NCBI GenBank assembly: GCA_037951105.1
Contig: JBAMJV010008223.1
Location: 33,582 to 97,581, forward strand
Length of the DNA stretch: 64,000 nucleotides
Source of the DNA: Echinarachnius parma
Lineage: Eukaryota > Echinodermata > Echinoidea > Clypeasteroida > Echinarachniidae
Direction of reading: 5' to 3'
The position numbers were made by a program, and so were the translations under genes. Shown one piece after another: positions 22,570 to 34,287 of the stretch. Position 1 is the stretch's first letter. Every line of letters starts with the position of its first letter. A model generated the notes under the pieces. The model worked only from the letters and a program-made list of their open reading frames with translations, had not been told where the DNA came from and searched no databases.

Positions 22570-23580
22570 AATATTGAATTCCGATCCCGACTCTTTTTTA
22601 AAATCTAATTGTTAATGATTAACTACTTCTGTCCAGAGTCATTGAACTTTTGAAAAATAAAAAAATCAATGTAAATTAGTCTCCACCTTATCTTGACAAA
22701 AAGAACACGAATTATCTGATGCAAAAACAAATGTATCAAGAATTTCGTTTGTATAAATTGCCCCATGCAATGACTTAAACTGAAAATCTCTTTATCGTAT
22801 ACAATTTATCTTTCAAGCCGAGAAAATATAACGTTCAATTCTTCATGCGTAATATTAGTTTAACCAAGTCCGATCCCGACTCTTTTTTTAAATCTAATTG
22901 TTAATGATTAACTACTTCTGTCCAGAGTCATTGAACTTTTGAAAAATAAAAAAAATCAATGTAAATTAGTCTCCACCTTATCTTGACAAAAAGAACACGA
23001 ATTATCTGATGCAAAAACAAATGTATCAAGAATTTCGTTTGTATAAATTGCCCCATGCAATGACTTAAACTGAAAATCTCTTTATCGTATACAATTTAAC
23101 TTTCAAGCCGAGAAAATATAACGTTCAATTCTTCATGCGTAATATTAGTTTAACTCTATCCCATGTTTGTAGTCTGTTATCTTACTGTCTTATTGAAACT
23201 GTATCATAGGATTGGCATATATATTTTCTTAATTTTGTCTTAAACAGTGTCTCTTTGTTACCTAAGATCTTTATTTTTTGATCAAATCTTTGACTAACAA
23301 TTTCAATAAACTAGTTATCTTTCCACTCCTTTGACATAAAAATATCATAAATCCTAGGTAAACCATTACTTTGTATTCCCCGACCCCAAAATACGGAAAT
23401 TTGTGTATTATTTTCCATCATACATATCAATTACTCTACTTATACCTTTCTGAAATAAATCGCTTTAAAAAAAAATGCATTTCTTATACAGTGTCTATTA
23501 TTGAATATAACCCTTAAATTTCATCTTTCTCTAATCATAATCATACCAAAATTTTAAGCGTCCACCATAATCCCTAGCAA
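22570..23580 (-). mobile_element. L1/Tx1-like LINE C-terminal fragment
   Basis: The decayed minus-strand frame reads IQSNGLPRIYDIF, then QTWDRVKLILRMKN, then DFQFKSLHGAIYTNEILDTF and SDNSCSFCQDKVETNLH. This is the layout of the C-terminal zf-RVT-like domain of L1/Tx1-type ORF2 proteins (F-K-x-L-H ... C-x-x-C ... E-x-x-x-H). The copy contains many breaks and a 289-bp tandem duplication of its last part. Confidence 0.7.
22581..23157. repeat. 289-bp tandem duplication inside LINE remnant
   Basis: Units at 22581-22869 and 22870-23157 both begin CCGATCCCGACTC and are nearly identical, so the duplication is much younger than the decay of the LINE it affects. Confidence 0.9.
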
Positions 23581-23610
23581 AAGAAACAAAATATATTTTC
23601 CAAGCGGCTT

Positions 23611-23790
23611 ATGCCGAAAGGGTGGGTAGCGTCACGTCGCGTCGCGTTGACTGGAACGCGACCATTCGTCCAAAGCCCCCCCGGTTTTGCCGAAAGGGTG
23701 CGTTGGGGCGTCGCGTCGCGTCGCGTTGACTGGAACGCAACCATTCGTCCAAAGCCCCCCCGGTTTTGTCGAAAGGGTGCGTTGGAAGTA
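23611..23790. repeat. GC-rich 79-bp minisatellite
   Basis: About 2.3 units with a 79-bp period ('gactggaacgc' at 23649 and 23728). They contain GTCGCGTCGCGTCGCG and CCCCCCCGGTTTTG. The CpG density is far above the flanks. All frames are open because stop codons are rare in such sequence; this is not a gene. Confidence 0.85.
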
Positions 23791-24074
23791 CTGATTTCCC
23801 ATTGACAAAAGAAATCATTCCGATGACATATCTCAGCCAATTCTTAACATATTTAATTGATTTTTGGTATTTGGACATTATTTGTTATGCTCTTTCGGTA
23901 AATGAAGTTCAAATTTGAACATTCAAAAAATAGATTGTTATGGCGTCATATCTTGTTTACTCAATTTGCTCAAGAGTAAGCATCTAAGCCTTGGAATAGT
24001 TAACCATCGGATTGAATTAATTTGTGTGTAATCGAAACTTGAAATGACACAAACCTGAATGATGATGATCAGAC

Positions 24075-24613
24075 CAGTGGCGTACCCAAGATTTTTTTAA
24101 AGGGGGGGGGGGGGGGGGGGGGGTATTGTCGTCTGTCAAATTTCTGTAAGCAGGGGGGGCGGAGAGAGTGGGCGTAGACAATTTTTGAAGCCGAGACCAA
24201 GTACATTTACATTTTTCGAGGTCGAGACTAAGACATTCACAAATTTTCGAGGCAGAGACTAAGACATTTTTCTAGAATTCTGTAAGCGGGAGGGGCGGGG
24301 GGGGAGGGGGGGGGGGTGGTGTCCGTTGAAAATGTTCGTAACCAAGACCAACAATGTTCCATATTTTTTAGGCTGAAACCAGGGTTCTTCGCAATTTTAA
24401 AAAGCCGAGACCATGGGTAATGATGGTCGAGGCCGCTTAAATGGGGTCTCGAGACCAGCTACAAGTTGTAAAGAGGGGGTTCAACCCCCCCCCCCCCCCA
24501 AAAAAAACACAACAACAACAAACAAACAAACAAACAAACAAAACAACAATAATTTGTGGTCAAGGGGGGGGGGGGGTTGAACCCCCCAAACCCCTCCCCT
24601 GGGTACGCCTATG
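24075..24613. mobile_element. hAT-type MITE with poly-G/poly-C tracts
   Basis: Terminal repeats are CAGTGGCGTACCCAAG and CTGGGTACGCCTATG. The flanking 8-bp direct repeat is GATCAGAC on the left and GGTCAGAC on the right (7 of 8). The interior has repeated 'gccgagacc' or 'gtcgagacta' motifs and four G or C runs. CAGTGG ends with 8-bp duplications are typical of hAT elements. Confidence 0.8.
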
Positions 24614-24994
24614 GGTCAGACTCAAATTAGTTAATTCCGAAGGTAAACTATTCCAAGTCTTAGATGTAGACTCTTTAGAAAATGTGTATTTTGATCAAAT
24701 AGGCCCTTCATAAGTTTTATATACTTTTAGGGACACAATCAAACACACATGACTCGCAACTGAGATTTATTATAATACAACATTAACAAGGCGGTTGTAC
24801 TAACCCATTTCCTGGAATGCGCGTCACGCGGTAAATTAGGGCGTGGGAATCGAACATCATACATTTACAAACACAAAAATAAGGCTCATATATCGACTAC
24901 AGTATAACATCCGAATCACGCACGCGTTAGGCATCGGTTGAATAAATCAACCATGTGCTATAAAATCCCATCTTGTGGAAAAGTCGGTCTCTCA

Positions 24995-25389
24995 TAGGAT
25001 AACATAGTAACATTGTCCAAATCCTCAAAATCCTCAAAATCCAATTGGAATTCTAGCGTTTCTCTCATACCTTGTTGTGTTTGTATTAACAAAAAAGCAT
25101 CGGACCGGTTTCGGTTTTTTCAAATTTCCCTTTCGTTAAAAAGATATTTATGATTGAAATGTTCAAATGTTAAATTATCCAATGGATCGTCGAAACCGTG
25201 TACAAAGTTAGTGCAATGAGTTAGTGAACATCACATTGCATTTTTGTTCATTACTCGGCCATATAACGTCCATTTAACTTGAAAATGTCACACAATACCC
25301 AGTGGACCTATCAGATAACAACAATATACATTGAATCAACCATTCATCACTTTTTGCACATGTCAACAAAGTTACTAGATCCCTCTAAG
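24995..25389. mobile_element. MITE family H copy 2 (inverted pair, left)
   Basis: Contains 'gtaacattgtccaaatcctc' near its left end and 'cactttttgcacatgtcaac' near its right end, as in the copy at 9332. It forms a head-to-head pair with the next copy, with a spacer of about 65 bp. Confidence 0.65.
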
Positions 25390-25455
25390 GATCAGAAAAC
25401 AGAGTGCAGGTCAAAATGTGCTGTGAAATAATAGAGTTGTATAAATTAGCTTTAA

Positions 25456-25800
25456 AGGGGTCTAGTAACTTAGTTGACAAGTGCAAAAAGTGATTAATAA
25501 AAAGTATATTGGAGTGATCTGATAATTATGTCCAAAAAGAAATGAATGGAAATTTCATATTAATTCGACGTCATATGGCCGAGCAATGAGCAAAAATGGA
25601 TAAATCTGGATAAAATGGATAAAAAGTGGATAATCTAACATCTGCACACTTCAATCGTGAATATCTTTTTAACGAAATGGAAATTTTAAAAACCGAACCT
25701 GTCCCATGATTGTATTGTTAATACGAATACAAGAAGGTATTAGGGAACCGCTAGAAGTCTAATTGGATTTTGAGGATATGGACAATGTTATTAAGTCCCT
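25456..25800. mobile_element. MITE family H copy 3 (inverted pair, right)
   Basis: Starts TTAA|AGGGGTCTAGTAACTTAG and ends TTAAGTCCCT|TTGA, in reverse orientation relative to its neighbour. The pair makes a long imperfect inverted repeat of about 0.8 kb. Confidence 0.65.
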
Positions 25801-26485
25801 TTGATACGGTACCCAATTTGTAGAGTTACACCTGTATAGTCTTTGTGAAGATATTAACGTTTTCGCGAAAAAAATTACAAAATGTTTAAATCCAGATTGT
25901 GCCCTCGAGTACCCCATAAAGTTTTTACAGGCAACCCCAAATTGTCTATATTTGTGTTGATTTAGTTTTAAAATATACTGCTGACACACTTTAATATAAG
26001 TAAACATTATAGTTCAAGGTTTAAGATTTCATTTGATACCAAAACTTTAGTTATACATCTAGTTTTTGTCAAATTATTAACGTTTTAGGATAATTTGCAC
26101 TTTGAGAGGCATTTTCCCATAGACTTTGTACAGGGAGCGTCCCTTCCTGCAGCGCCTCTTCCTGTGTCACCCTATTGCTCCAACCTTTAAATAGCAGTAT
26201 CTGCACTTTGAACATAAGTATACCTTTAACATTTTGCATATTGATCGCAATCTGATTTTATTTGTTTTATTATACAACATTTGTTAAGAAAGGTTTTGTT
26301 GTTTTGAAAGAAGTTAAGAAAATGGTTGCAAAGAACCTAAAGTGTAACGGTGCCACCCTATTGGAAGCGAGTTTATGACGCATGACCGAATATTTTTTTT
26401 ATTTCGTTTGTATTGAAGTACTAGGTTAACAAATAATTTTACAGTGTTATTATCAATTTAGTTTGAAAGAAAATGAGCAAAGTGA
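25801..26485. other. Intergenic, repeat-like, not classified
   Basis: Non-coding. A stretch near 26080-26230 ('ttttcccatagactttgtacaggg', 'gcagcgcctcttcctg') looks like an old repeat, but I found no second copy or ends in this window. Confidence 0.4.
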
Positions 26486-26548
26486 AAAGGGCTTACCCGG
26501 GAATCGAACCTGAGACCTCTGGATTGCTAGATCGGTTCTCAAGTGATG
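26486..26548 (-). repeat. tRNA-derived SINE fragment or tRNA relic
   Basis: The minus strand reads CTAGCAATCCAGAGGTCTCA followed by GGTTCGATTCCCGGG, a perfect pol III B box with the T-arm of a tRNA. The 5' half cannot be folded into a normal D-arm and acceptor stem, so this is a tRNA-derived repeat rather than a functional gene. Confidence 0.6.
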
Positions 26549-27629
26549 CAGCTTTTGTGTTACCTGAAATCAAACATACAGGGATCTGACTAGAAATGTC
26601 TTGAATGAAGGAAAATAAGCAAAGAAACGGGTCAACCTACCCCTTTCACTTATAACCTAATCTAAGTTTTATTCTTAATTTTGATACGGCTAGTTTTGTC
26701 AAGATTCGTATTAGACAGATTGGGAGTATACAGGTGAACGGTAACGATCATAATTTCTGATTCGGTCACTTTGTTGAAAGAGACATAACAATATCCAGTA
26801 AACATGAATTTTCTTTATTCAAGGGACCCTCAATCAATTATTGTTCACATTTCACATCATTCAATCTGCAGATGATAAATCAGAAACATTACAACTTTCA
26901 GAAACGACTCTGCATGAAACAATCAGCTTCAATAAGCTTGATAAATCAGTACAAATAAAATTAATACGCTATCATGTTGTTGCTTTATCGTATGTTGTTG
27001 TTTGTGTTGATTAAGCGACACTGATATTTATACTTATAGACTTATACACTGTATGTACCATTAAATATATTTGTACATATTGTTCATACTTGAGATGGTT
27101 CTAATGATAATGACATACATGTATTAAGTATTCCCTAAAAATTACATTGTTCTTCTGACTTGCCCTTCTTCAATTCCTCTCTTCTATCCCTTTCCCTATT
27201 CTCGCACATTATGTTTTTATATAATGTGTTTTTTTATGTTTTTTTGTTGTTGTTGTTGTTTTATATAGATTTTCATCGTTGATTGATATTGCTTGTTCAT
27301 GCGACAGTATGACATGCTACAAATATGCAATATATTCAGTATATAAATATACGTAATTAAAAAAGCATGTCATATTTTATTATACATTTGTTATATTTTT
27401 TAATCGTAGTATTGCTTAACCATTTCAGGGGCCTTTCATATCACAAGCCTTGCTTCAAAGATTGGCTCCTCCACATTTTCGTAGAAATTAATTTCATAAT
27501 CTGTGTGCATTTATATGTTATTAATTACTACTTTGATCAGCATATATGTATTATTTTTGTATCCTATGTTAAACAACCATTTTGTTACATATATTGTTTG
27601 AAATATTGATCCCATTATGTTGTTTACTG

Positions 27630-28940
27630 GGCTTGCAACGAACAGTCACGTGTCACGTGTCACGTTCACGTTCACGTTTTGTGACCTTTCGTGAAATAGG
27701 TCACCCAAGTCTACGAAGTGTTGGGTTACGTGACCCAACAGTTTGTTGATATACTATATGCAATTCATGAAAGGTCACGTAAATTGGCGCTTGCGTAAAA
27801 CAAATTAATGTAAATTGTCGTTGAGAAGAGACTAATTCTCGGTAAATATAATCGTGAACGAACCAGTCCTACCTATACTGTTATACCAATTTTAGGCGTA
27901 CCCAGGCCTGGGGCAGTGGGATAGACACCCCCTACCCCCACCCCCGCCCCCTTACATAATTCTCAAGAAATGTCTTGGTCTCGGCCTCGAAATTTGTGAC
28001 CGGTCCTGGTCTCGTCCTCGGCTGCGATCATTTTCTACGGACACCCCCTACCCACACTCCCCCCGCTTACTTCAATTTGTCTGACGAAATACCACCCCCC
28101 CCTACACCCACCCCTTGAAAAAATCCCGGGTACGCCACTGCCTGCAAGTAGCTAGTTCGAATGTCAAATACTTTAATTTATTTATTTAATATTGATTGGT
28201 TGGTGTGATTAATTGTTTCATTGATTGAATAATGATCAACTGATTAATTGACTGATTGTTAGATTAAATGATTGATTTATAGATTGACTCGATTCAATAA
28301 CCATAATTTAACACTTTTAATCAAATCATGTTTTATTACTTTTAAACTCATTGATCACTGCACACACTCACTCACTCACTTACTCACGTTCACATGCATG
28401 CACATACAACGCCGTTAACGGCCAGTACGCGCAGACGTCGAGCACGGGAACTTCAGGCGTATGCGAACTGAATGGTCTGCTGCGTGTAGCAATTCAGCTG
28501 GAAATCAACATTTGCCAAAATCCACACACGACACGTCTTTAGAAATACTCCAATAACAAGACAAATAATGCAAGTCGTATGGTTGTACATTACCTAAATG
28601 ATTATTATCGTCTCAGATTACTCTGAATTATGCACGTACATATTATAAACATAATGATTGAAATGATTTGATAAGGGGGTATCGGCATTTTCGTCGACAT
28701 TTTAAAATCTCTTTGTGCGTGTATGTCTAGTCTTTAGTAACAAGCGTTTGCATTTTTTAAAAATCTTGATTAAACACTCACGTCACGTTTTGGTTAACGC
28801 GACACTTCGTGTTTTACAGGCGTGGAAAACAACGAATGGTCGGCCCTACACTTCGTAGATTTGGGTGACCTGTTTCATGAAAGGGTGCAGAACATGAACG
28901 TGACACGTGATACGTGACACGTGACTGTTCGTTGCAAGCC
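27630..28940. mobile_element. Mutator-like non-autonomous element, 1311 bp
   Basis: Flanked by a perfect 9-bp direct repeat TGTTTACTG (27621-27629 and 28941-28949). Inverted termini of about 100 bp begin GGCTTGCAACGAACAGTCACGTGTCACG on both ends when the right one is reversed (first 20 shown by GGCTTGCAACGAACAGTCAC) and continue with about 80% identity through GGTCACCCAA-TCTACGAAGTGT. Long termini and a 9-bp target duplication are the hallmark of Mutator/MULE elements. No transposase is visible. It contains a nested hAT-like MITE (27893-28140). Confidence 0.85.
27893..28140. mobile_element. hAT-like MITE nested in the Mutator-like element
   Basis: The right end GGGTACGCCACTG and left end TAGGCGTACCCAGG match the family at 24075. 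The interior has 'cttggtctcggcctcg' and C-rich tracts. The left terminus is degenerate and no target duplication can be read. Confidence 0.65.
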
Positions 28941-29654
28941 TGTTTACTGTTTGTTTTGAAAATGTGGAAAAAAAAAAAAAAAAAAAAAAAAAGAAATAAC
29001 ATTGATAATAACAATCTGCCGCCCCCGTATTTGAACCAATTAGCAAAGGGTGGCTTGAAGAAAACAGCGAGGAAGAATATCATTCACAGGCATGTTGATG
29101 GTTCATCGTGTTAATTGATCAATGGCTGGCATATTATACGCTGGAGTGTCGCTTTGTTTCTTTTTGGTCGAGATTCGTAAATGTGCCAATTTTATAAAAC
29201 ACGCACCGTATATGCCAGAGAATGAAATACGACAAAGGACTTAATGGTATGACATAATTAAAAGTAATGGTCGTACATACCTTATAAGATTTAATACAAG
29301 GCATGTTTCAAATATGTTGTTGAATTCCAACAAATTGGCAACGGGAAAAGCATTTGTGTTACGGCTAGCAATACATTTTTACGAACTAAAAAGTGATCCG
29401 TTACACTGTTATATACAGTACATATTTTCAGCAATAGGCCCAAATCCTCTAAGAAACTTTGGTTATTGTTCATTACTTACCAGATGAATAGGAACTGAGC
29501 GTGCGGACCAGACGTTTGCTGGTAATGAGATGTCAGATGGTACATGTGCAAGTTGTGGTCAACATCCAAACAGTACTGCTTGTATAGTTTAACCATGATA
29601 CAGATTCTCTTGAAGAAGTTTCCCTTTTTCACTCTCCTCTCCTCCTCCTCCTAG

Positions 29655-29791
29655 TAGTAAGTGATGATGTTCAAGATCAGTATACCACACTCAGACTTAG
29701 GCCAGAATCGGTGGAGCACGTCATGTCTCAGGGCATCAAACCACCCTTCCGTATGCGCTGCAAAGTTTTACAAAATGGTCAGAAATAATCA
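29655..29791 (+). CDS. Candidate exon, unknown protein
   Basis: A very strong acceptor (CACTCTCCTCTCCTCCTCCTCCTAG ends at about 29654) is followed by a 44-codon open frame reading VSDDVQDQYTTLRLRPESVE and ending KVLQNGQK before TAA. It contains a YxxL motif. No partner exon was found and no family recognised. The opposite strand also has a donor-like site at 29481, so the orientation is uncertain. Confidence 0.25.
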
Positions 29792-30414
29792 CTTCTTGTG
29801 TGGTTTACTTTGTAAATTATTATCTTTTCCATGAAGTGGAGGCGCCAAGTTGAGGCAGTTGCAGTCTTCATGGTCTTAGTAAAACAAGCGTCCAAATAGT
29901 GACTTAAGTTTCAGTTATATTTTTCGATAGTCCAAAATAACCACCTGTAAATATTTGTTTTGATAAACCCGACGTCCTACTACTACCATACCGAGACGGT
30001 CAGTAGAGCCTGACGACGTCTTAGTGGAACAGCTATCGAAACGAAGAATGATATGCTGGTATAATCTGGATAAGTGTTGTAGTCGCATATTCCAGAAATG
30101 AAACTGCAATGCGTTGGCAAATAGCAAAGTATGTGCATGATCAAAATATAAGAGTTGCACGTGAGGCGTGGCTTGTCCAGACTTTATACTTAGCCGGTGC
30201 CAGAGCAAATACCACAATGATAGGTATCAATCTTGAAAATGAGCAGGGGAGCCCCGTCCACCGGTGCCCCTCCTTCTTCCTTCGTGATAAGAACTGAACT
30301 GAGCATACTATGTATACACTACTAAGTAAGTACCCCCCTACATATGCGCCGTAAGTGGGGGGGGGGGGGGCGGCCGCCCCCAACCAAAAAAGTGGGGGGG
30401 GGAGCACAACGCGT

Positions 30415-30454
30415 TTTGCCCCCCCCCCCCAAAAAAAAAAAAAAAAAAAAAAAA
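30415..30454. repeat. Poly-C/poly-A composite run
   Basis: A run of C followed directly by about 24 A, preceded at 30357-30370 by a poly-G run. One of many G/C homopolymers in this window. Confidence 0.9.
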
Positions 30455-30596
30455 GGCGAAATACACAATTTATTTATGAGCTAAGACTTGTTAATTCTAA
30501 CGTTCAAAATCGAATTTATACATCCATTTTAAGTTTTCGCGCGCGAACAAATTATATCAGTTTGTTGTGTAACTTGCGTACGCTCTGGAGTGAGTG

Positions 30597-32521
30597 CAGG
30601 ATTGCCAACTCTCACGCATTGGGCGTGAGACACACGCATTTTACCCCTTCCTCACGCTCTCACGCTGATCTTTGTAAATATCACGCCCAGGCCTAAAAAG
30701 TATACCCAGGGTTATGTAATATTTTGTGAGCGATTTCAGCACGATGCGCACCCCGACCGCCACACCTAGTATATCAACGGCGCTCTGAAATTCGTAAGCC
30801 GCTGGCTACTGCACTTCGTGATTTTAGCAGCGTTCGGATTACAAGTATTTTAGGCCAGGCCCACCCCTGCAATTAAGTCGAAGGGCTAGGGCTTACTGTA
30901 TATCCAGAGAGGTGGGAAGACCACCTCTCTGGTATATCGCCACTATGGGTTTCAGGTATGGCATATTAGGGGCAGGTTTGTGTCATGTTTGTGTAAATAT
31001 TATTATGTTTGAACTGTGAAACATCTGATGAGAGCAAAGACATTTTATTCTTTGTTTATTCGAATCATGACATGTTAACTCGGATTCTAAATTTCCTTTT
31101 ACAGGTATGGCATGACGTGCACCAAATTGCTCCATTTCAAGTATATAAATGCAAAATCTTCCCTGTGAGAGGGAGATACCCCCTCCCAAACCCTCCCCCC
31201 TGGCTCTGCCCCAGCCCTCGGTCGCTTCGCTATGTTGTTGGATCATACATAATGTGGCATATGGTTTATGTTGGAACTGTGTATGACACTAAATACAATC
31301 TTTGTGTGTGTGTGTTGGGGTGCATATTTATTAGTGTGTCAATTAATTGTTTTCTTCGTGAAAAATATATTTCAAATTTCTGCTCGATCAAATCATAACA
31401 CGCTTTCCTATATAGGTATTACCCAGATTGCAATTTGAAGTCCGAAACTGCAAAATCTTCCTTACCGTGGGAGGGGGATACCCTCTCCCAAACCCTACCC
31501 CTCCCTCGTTGCCCCAGCCCTCCGTCGCTTCGCTCCCTCGCGACTCATTCTTGGCTGTATGTTGTTGGATAATACATAATGTTGTATATGGTTTATGTTG
31601 GAACAATAATATGTGTGTGTGTGTGTGTGTGTGTTGGCGTGCATATTAAGTGTGTCAATTATTTGTATTCCTCGTGAAAAATATATCCAAACATTCTGGT
31701 CGATCAAATCATAACACGATTTCCCAGATACAGTTAATCTTAGGGACTGTCCGCCTTTTACAAATCGTCTGAACAGTTTCCAGTTGACAGATGGGGATGA
31801 ATGTAACACACACAAACAAATTCAGATCGAGCAGCCCTGAAATTTGGATTATACGAATGAAAAACGAATGCGTCCCTCCATCAAACTATATATCGGTCAA
31901 TAAAGGGGTTTAACTGATTTAGCATAATATTACAACAATATTGTACTTATTCTTGTAAAGGTATAGTAAAGCCGACATTTGTAATGGTATGTCACGGAAA
32001 AGGGTCTAAAAAATGAAGAATATATAATACATGTAGTCAGTTTAAGCGAGGTTTGGTTATTTTGTTTAGTATTCGCTTATGCCGTTGTTTGATCTGTGCG
32101 CGTGTCACGTACGGGTCACGCACAGCAATGTGGTACTCCGTAGAATCCGTGTGCGAAATTTCTCACCGGGTGAATACACGCTGGATGTCGTTTTATTTTT
32201 TCGAGGTCTATAACTCCACGAAAAAAAGATTTAAAGCCCTAATTTTTCAGGCATGCTGTTAAATGACATTTTCTTTCATATAAGACGATAACCTCGCAAC
32301 TTTTGAAATTTGGCTTGCAAAGGCTTGCAAAAGAGGGACAGTCCCTTTTAAGGCCGAATTTCCTATCTAGGTATGCCCAGATTGCACAATTTCAAGTCCA
32401 AAAATGCAAAAGCTCCCTACCGTGGGAGGGGGGATACCTCCCCTCCACACCCTCCCCCCGCTAAGTCGCTTCGCTCTCTCGCAATGTCTCACTCTCACCC
32501 AGCTCTAAGTTGGCAACACTG
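30597..32521. mobile_element. Large hAT-like non-autonomous element
   Basis: The left end CAGGATTGCCAACTCTCACG and right end AGTTGGCAACACTG are inverted (CAG-n-n-TTGCCAACT). TGAGTG flanks both sides (30591-30596 and 32522-32527). Inside are three diverged direct copies (near 31100, 31412 and 32368) of a block reading 'tgcaaaatcttcc-taccgtgggaggggg-tacc' and then 'gtcgcttcgct'. It contains a (GT)n tract at 31612-31634. No transposase was seen. The class is inferred from the termini; the duplication is shorter than the usual 8 bp. Confidence 0.6.
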
Positions 32522-32634
32522 TGAGTGTGGTCGGGCACGAGCCCCTACACACACAAAATCGTGAGCCCCCTTCTGTCTTTGCCCCCCCCCCCCCCCAATC
32601 CAAAACTGCTTCAGGCGCGCCTTCCCCCCTAACA

Positions 32635-32786
32635 TATTTTACCGATTTTGATCATTCAAACAATAATGGATTTTTCTTACGCAAAAAATGAATGGTATTT
32701 GTTTGCCAATTGATTTCACACCAACAATGCCATCAATTGGCTGACACATACCTTTCATTTTTTGAATGATCAAAATCGGTAAAATA
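32635..32786. repeat. 152-bp inverted-repeat element
   Basis: Arms of 26 bp are perfect reverse complements (TATTTTACCGATTTTGATCA start) around a spacer of about 100 bp. Symmetry resumes outside as CCCCCTAACAT on the left and ATGTTAGGGGG on the right after a short right-hand insertion, so the original foldback was about 195 bp. Confidence 0.8.
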
Positions 32787-33389
32787 CTTGTTGAGATACA
32801 TGAAAAAATGTTAGGGGGTACTTTCTTTTTGTGTAAGTACACAAATTACACACTCACGTTTTCCGCATTTTAGAAGTAAAATATTGTTAAGATGTATCGT
32901 CACTTGTCTTAATACAGATTGCACAAAGTGCACAAAATAACAAAAAAGTAATAAGATAACATGCCCCCCCCCCCCCCCATCCCACACACACACACACACA
33001 TACATACACACACTGCTTAGCTTTGAAATTAAGACCCAATTAGACACATTACATACCTCACGTTTTCCTGCGTTACGATATTCTTAAGACGTATCTTTAC
33101 TTATCTTATAACAGATTGCATATGGGGTTAACATCCCCCATGAAAAATATTTAGCATAAACAATACAAAATATATAAAGTATGCAACCAATGCACAAATT
33201 GAATAAATACTAGTAACACCATTTAAGATTATGAGCGGAGGACTTGGGTACATGCTGTTTTTTCGATTTTTGCGATAGGAATACAAATAGTCAATCTATT
33301 ATATTCCAAAACAAGTTTAATTATGCGCACATTGAAAGCGTATTGATGGCTCGAAGCATTAAATGATTTGTGTCAAGAGACACCCACAT

Positions 33390-33960
33390 TCAGGTCCTTA
33401 ATAGGGGTCGGAGGGGGCGGAGCCCCTGGAATTTTTTAATTTCAGATATTTAGAACTGATATTATAGGTGATCAAGTTGTACACAATAGTGAATCTTTTC
33501 GTAGCGTATTTTCAACGGGCATTGGGAGGAAAACAAATGAAAGAGCATCAAATTAATGGTCAAAGGGCCCTTATTGTTGATGAAATCAAAGATGTTTCTT
33601 TATAATGGATACACATATCAGTTTGAATCAATGTAAGTTTAATTTACGACCTTTGCAAAAAGATTTGAACATGCCGGGGGTCCAGGGACGGAGCCCCTGG
33701 AAGCTTCTATATTTTGGCTTTTTAGCAATCTCAAGAAGTGGATATTTTATGGGTGTGTATATAGCGTGCATGGCGATGCAGTAGCGGCGAGGTGCCGTGC
33801 ATAGGATGTGTACATGTGCTTATGTACTATATAGAGCCATTGATAGGGTCTAGGGGAAACCCAGGAAAACTCTAGACTTCAACAATTTAGAACTCTCAAG
33901 CTTTGTGTTCATATTTGGGTAAAATATTGATTTTTTAAATATGTGTAGAGTTTTGAGGAG
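33390..33960. repeat. Degenerate tandem units with GGAGCCCCTGG core
   Basis: Three diverged units, about 190-270 bp apart, carry 'ggggcggagcccctggaa', 'gggacggagcccctggaa' and 'gtctaggggaaacccagg', each followed by 'tttagaactc'-like sequence. The core is self-complementary and could form a small hairpin. Function unknown. Confidence 0.5.
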
Positions 33961-34287
33961 CGATTACTTTTTGGGCGAGTATGGGCGTGCGGTATATACG
34001 GGTGGGGTGAAGGAGCCGACTTTAAAAAGATAGGCCCACGTAGAGGAAATGGGATGAAGCTTCCCGGCATTCAAGATTTGGGCAATAATTTTCCCTTTGT
34101 TTTCAACCAAATAAGTTACACAAACGTTTTGCCTTTTATCGACCAGAATATACATGACTCCGCATATCCGACTTCAAAATATTTTTGTTTATGATATTCC
34201 AATTTGCTCTGCGTTCAGCGCTATAAAAACATAATTGAACTATTGATTATGATAGATTATTGCATTTTCTGTGTTGGTTTTCTATAG

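Noticed and set aside
23574-23878. Overlapping open frames on both strands in GC-rich DNA
   Set aside because: Caused by the 79-bp minisatellite, where stop codons are rare. No splice or start context.
26486-26548. A functional tRNA gene on the minus strand
   Set aside because: The B box and T-arm are good, but no D-arm or acceptor stem pairs up, so it is a tRNA-derived repeat.
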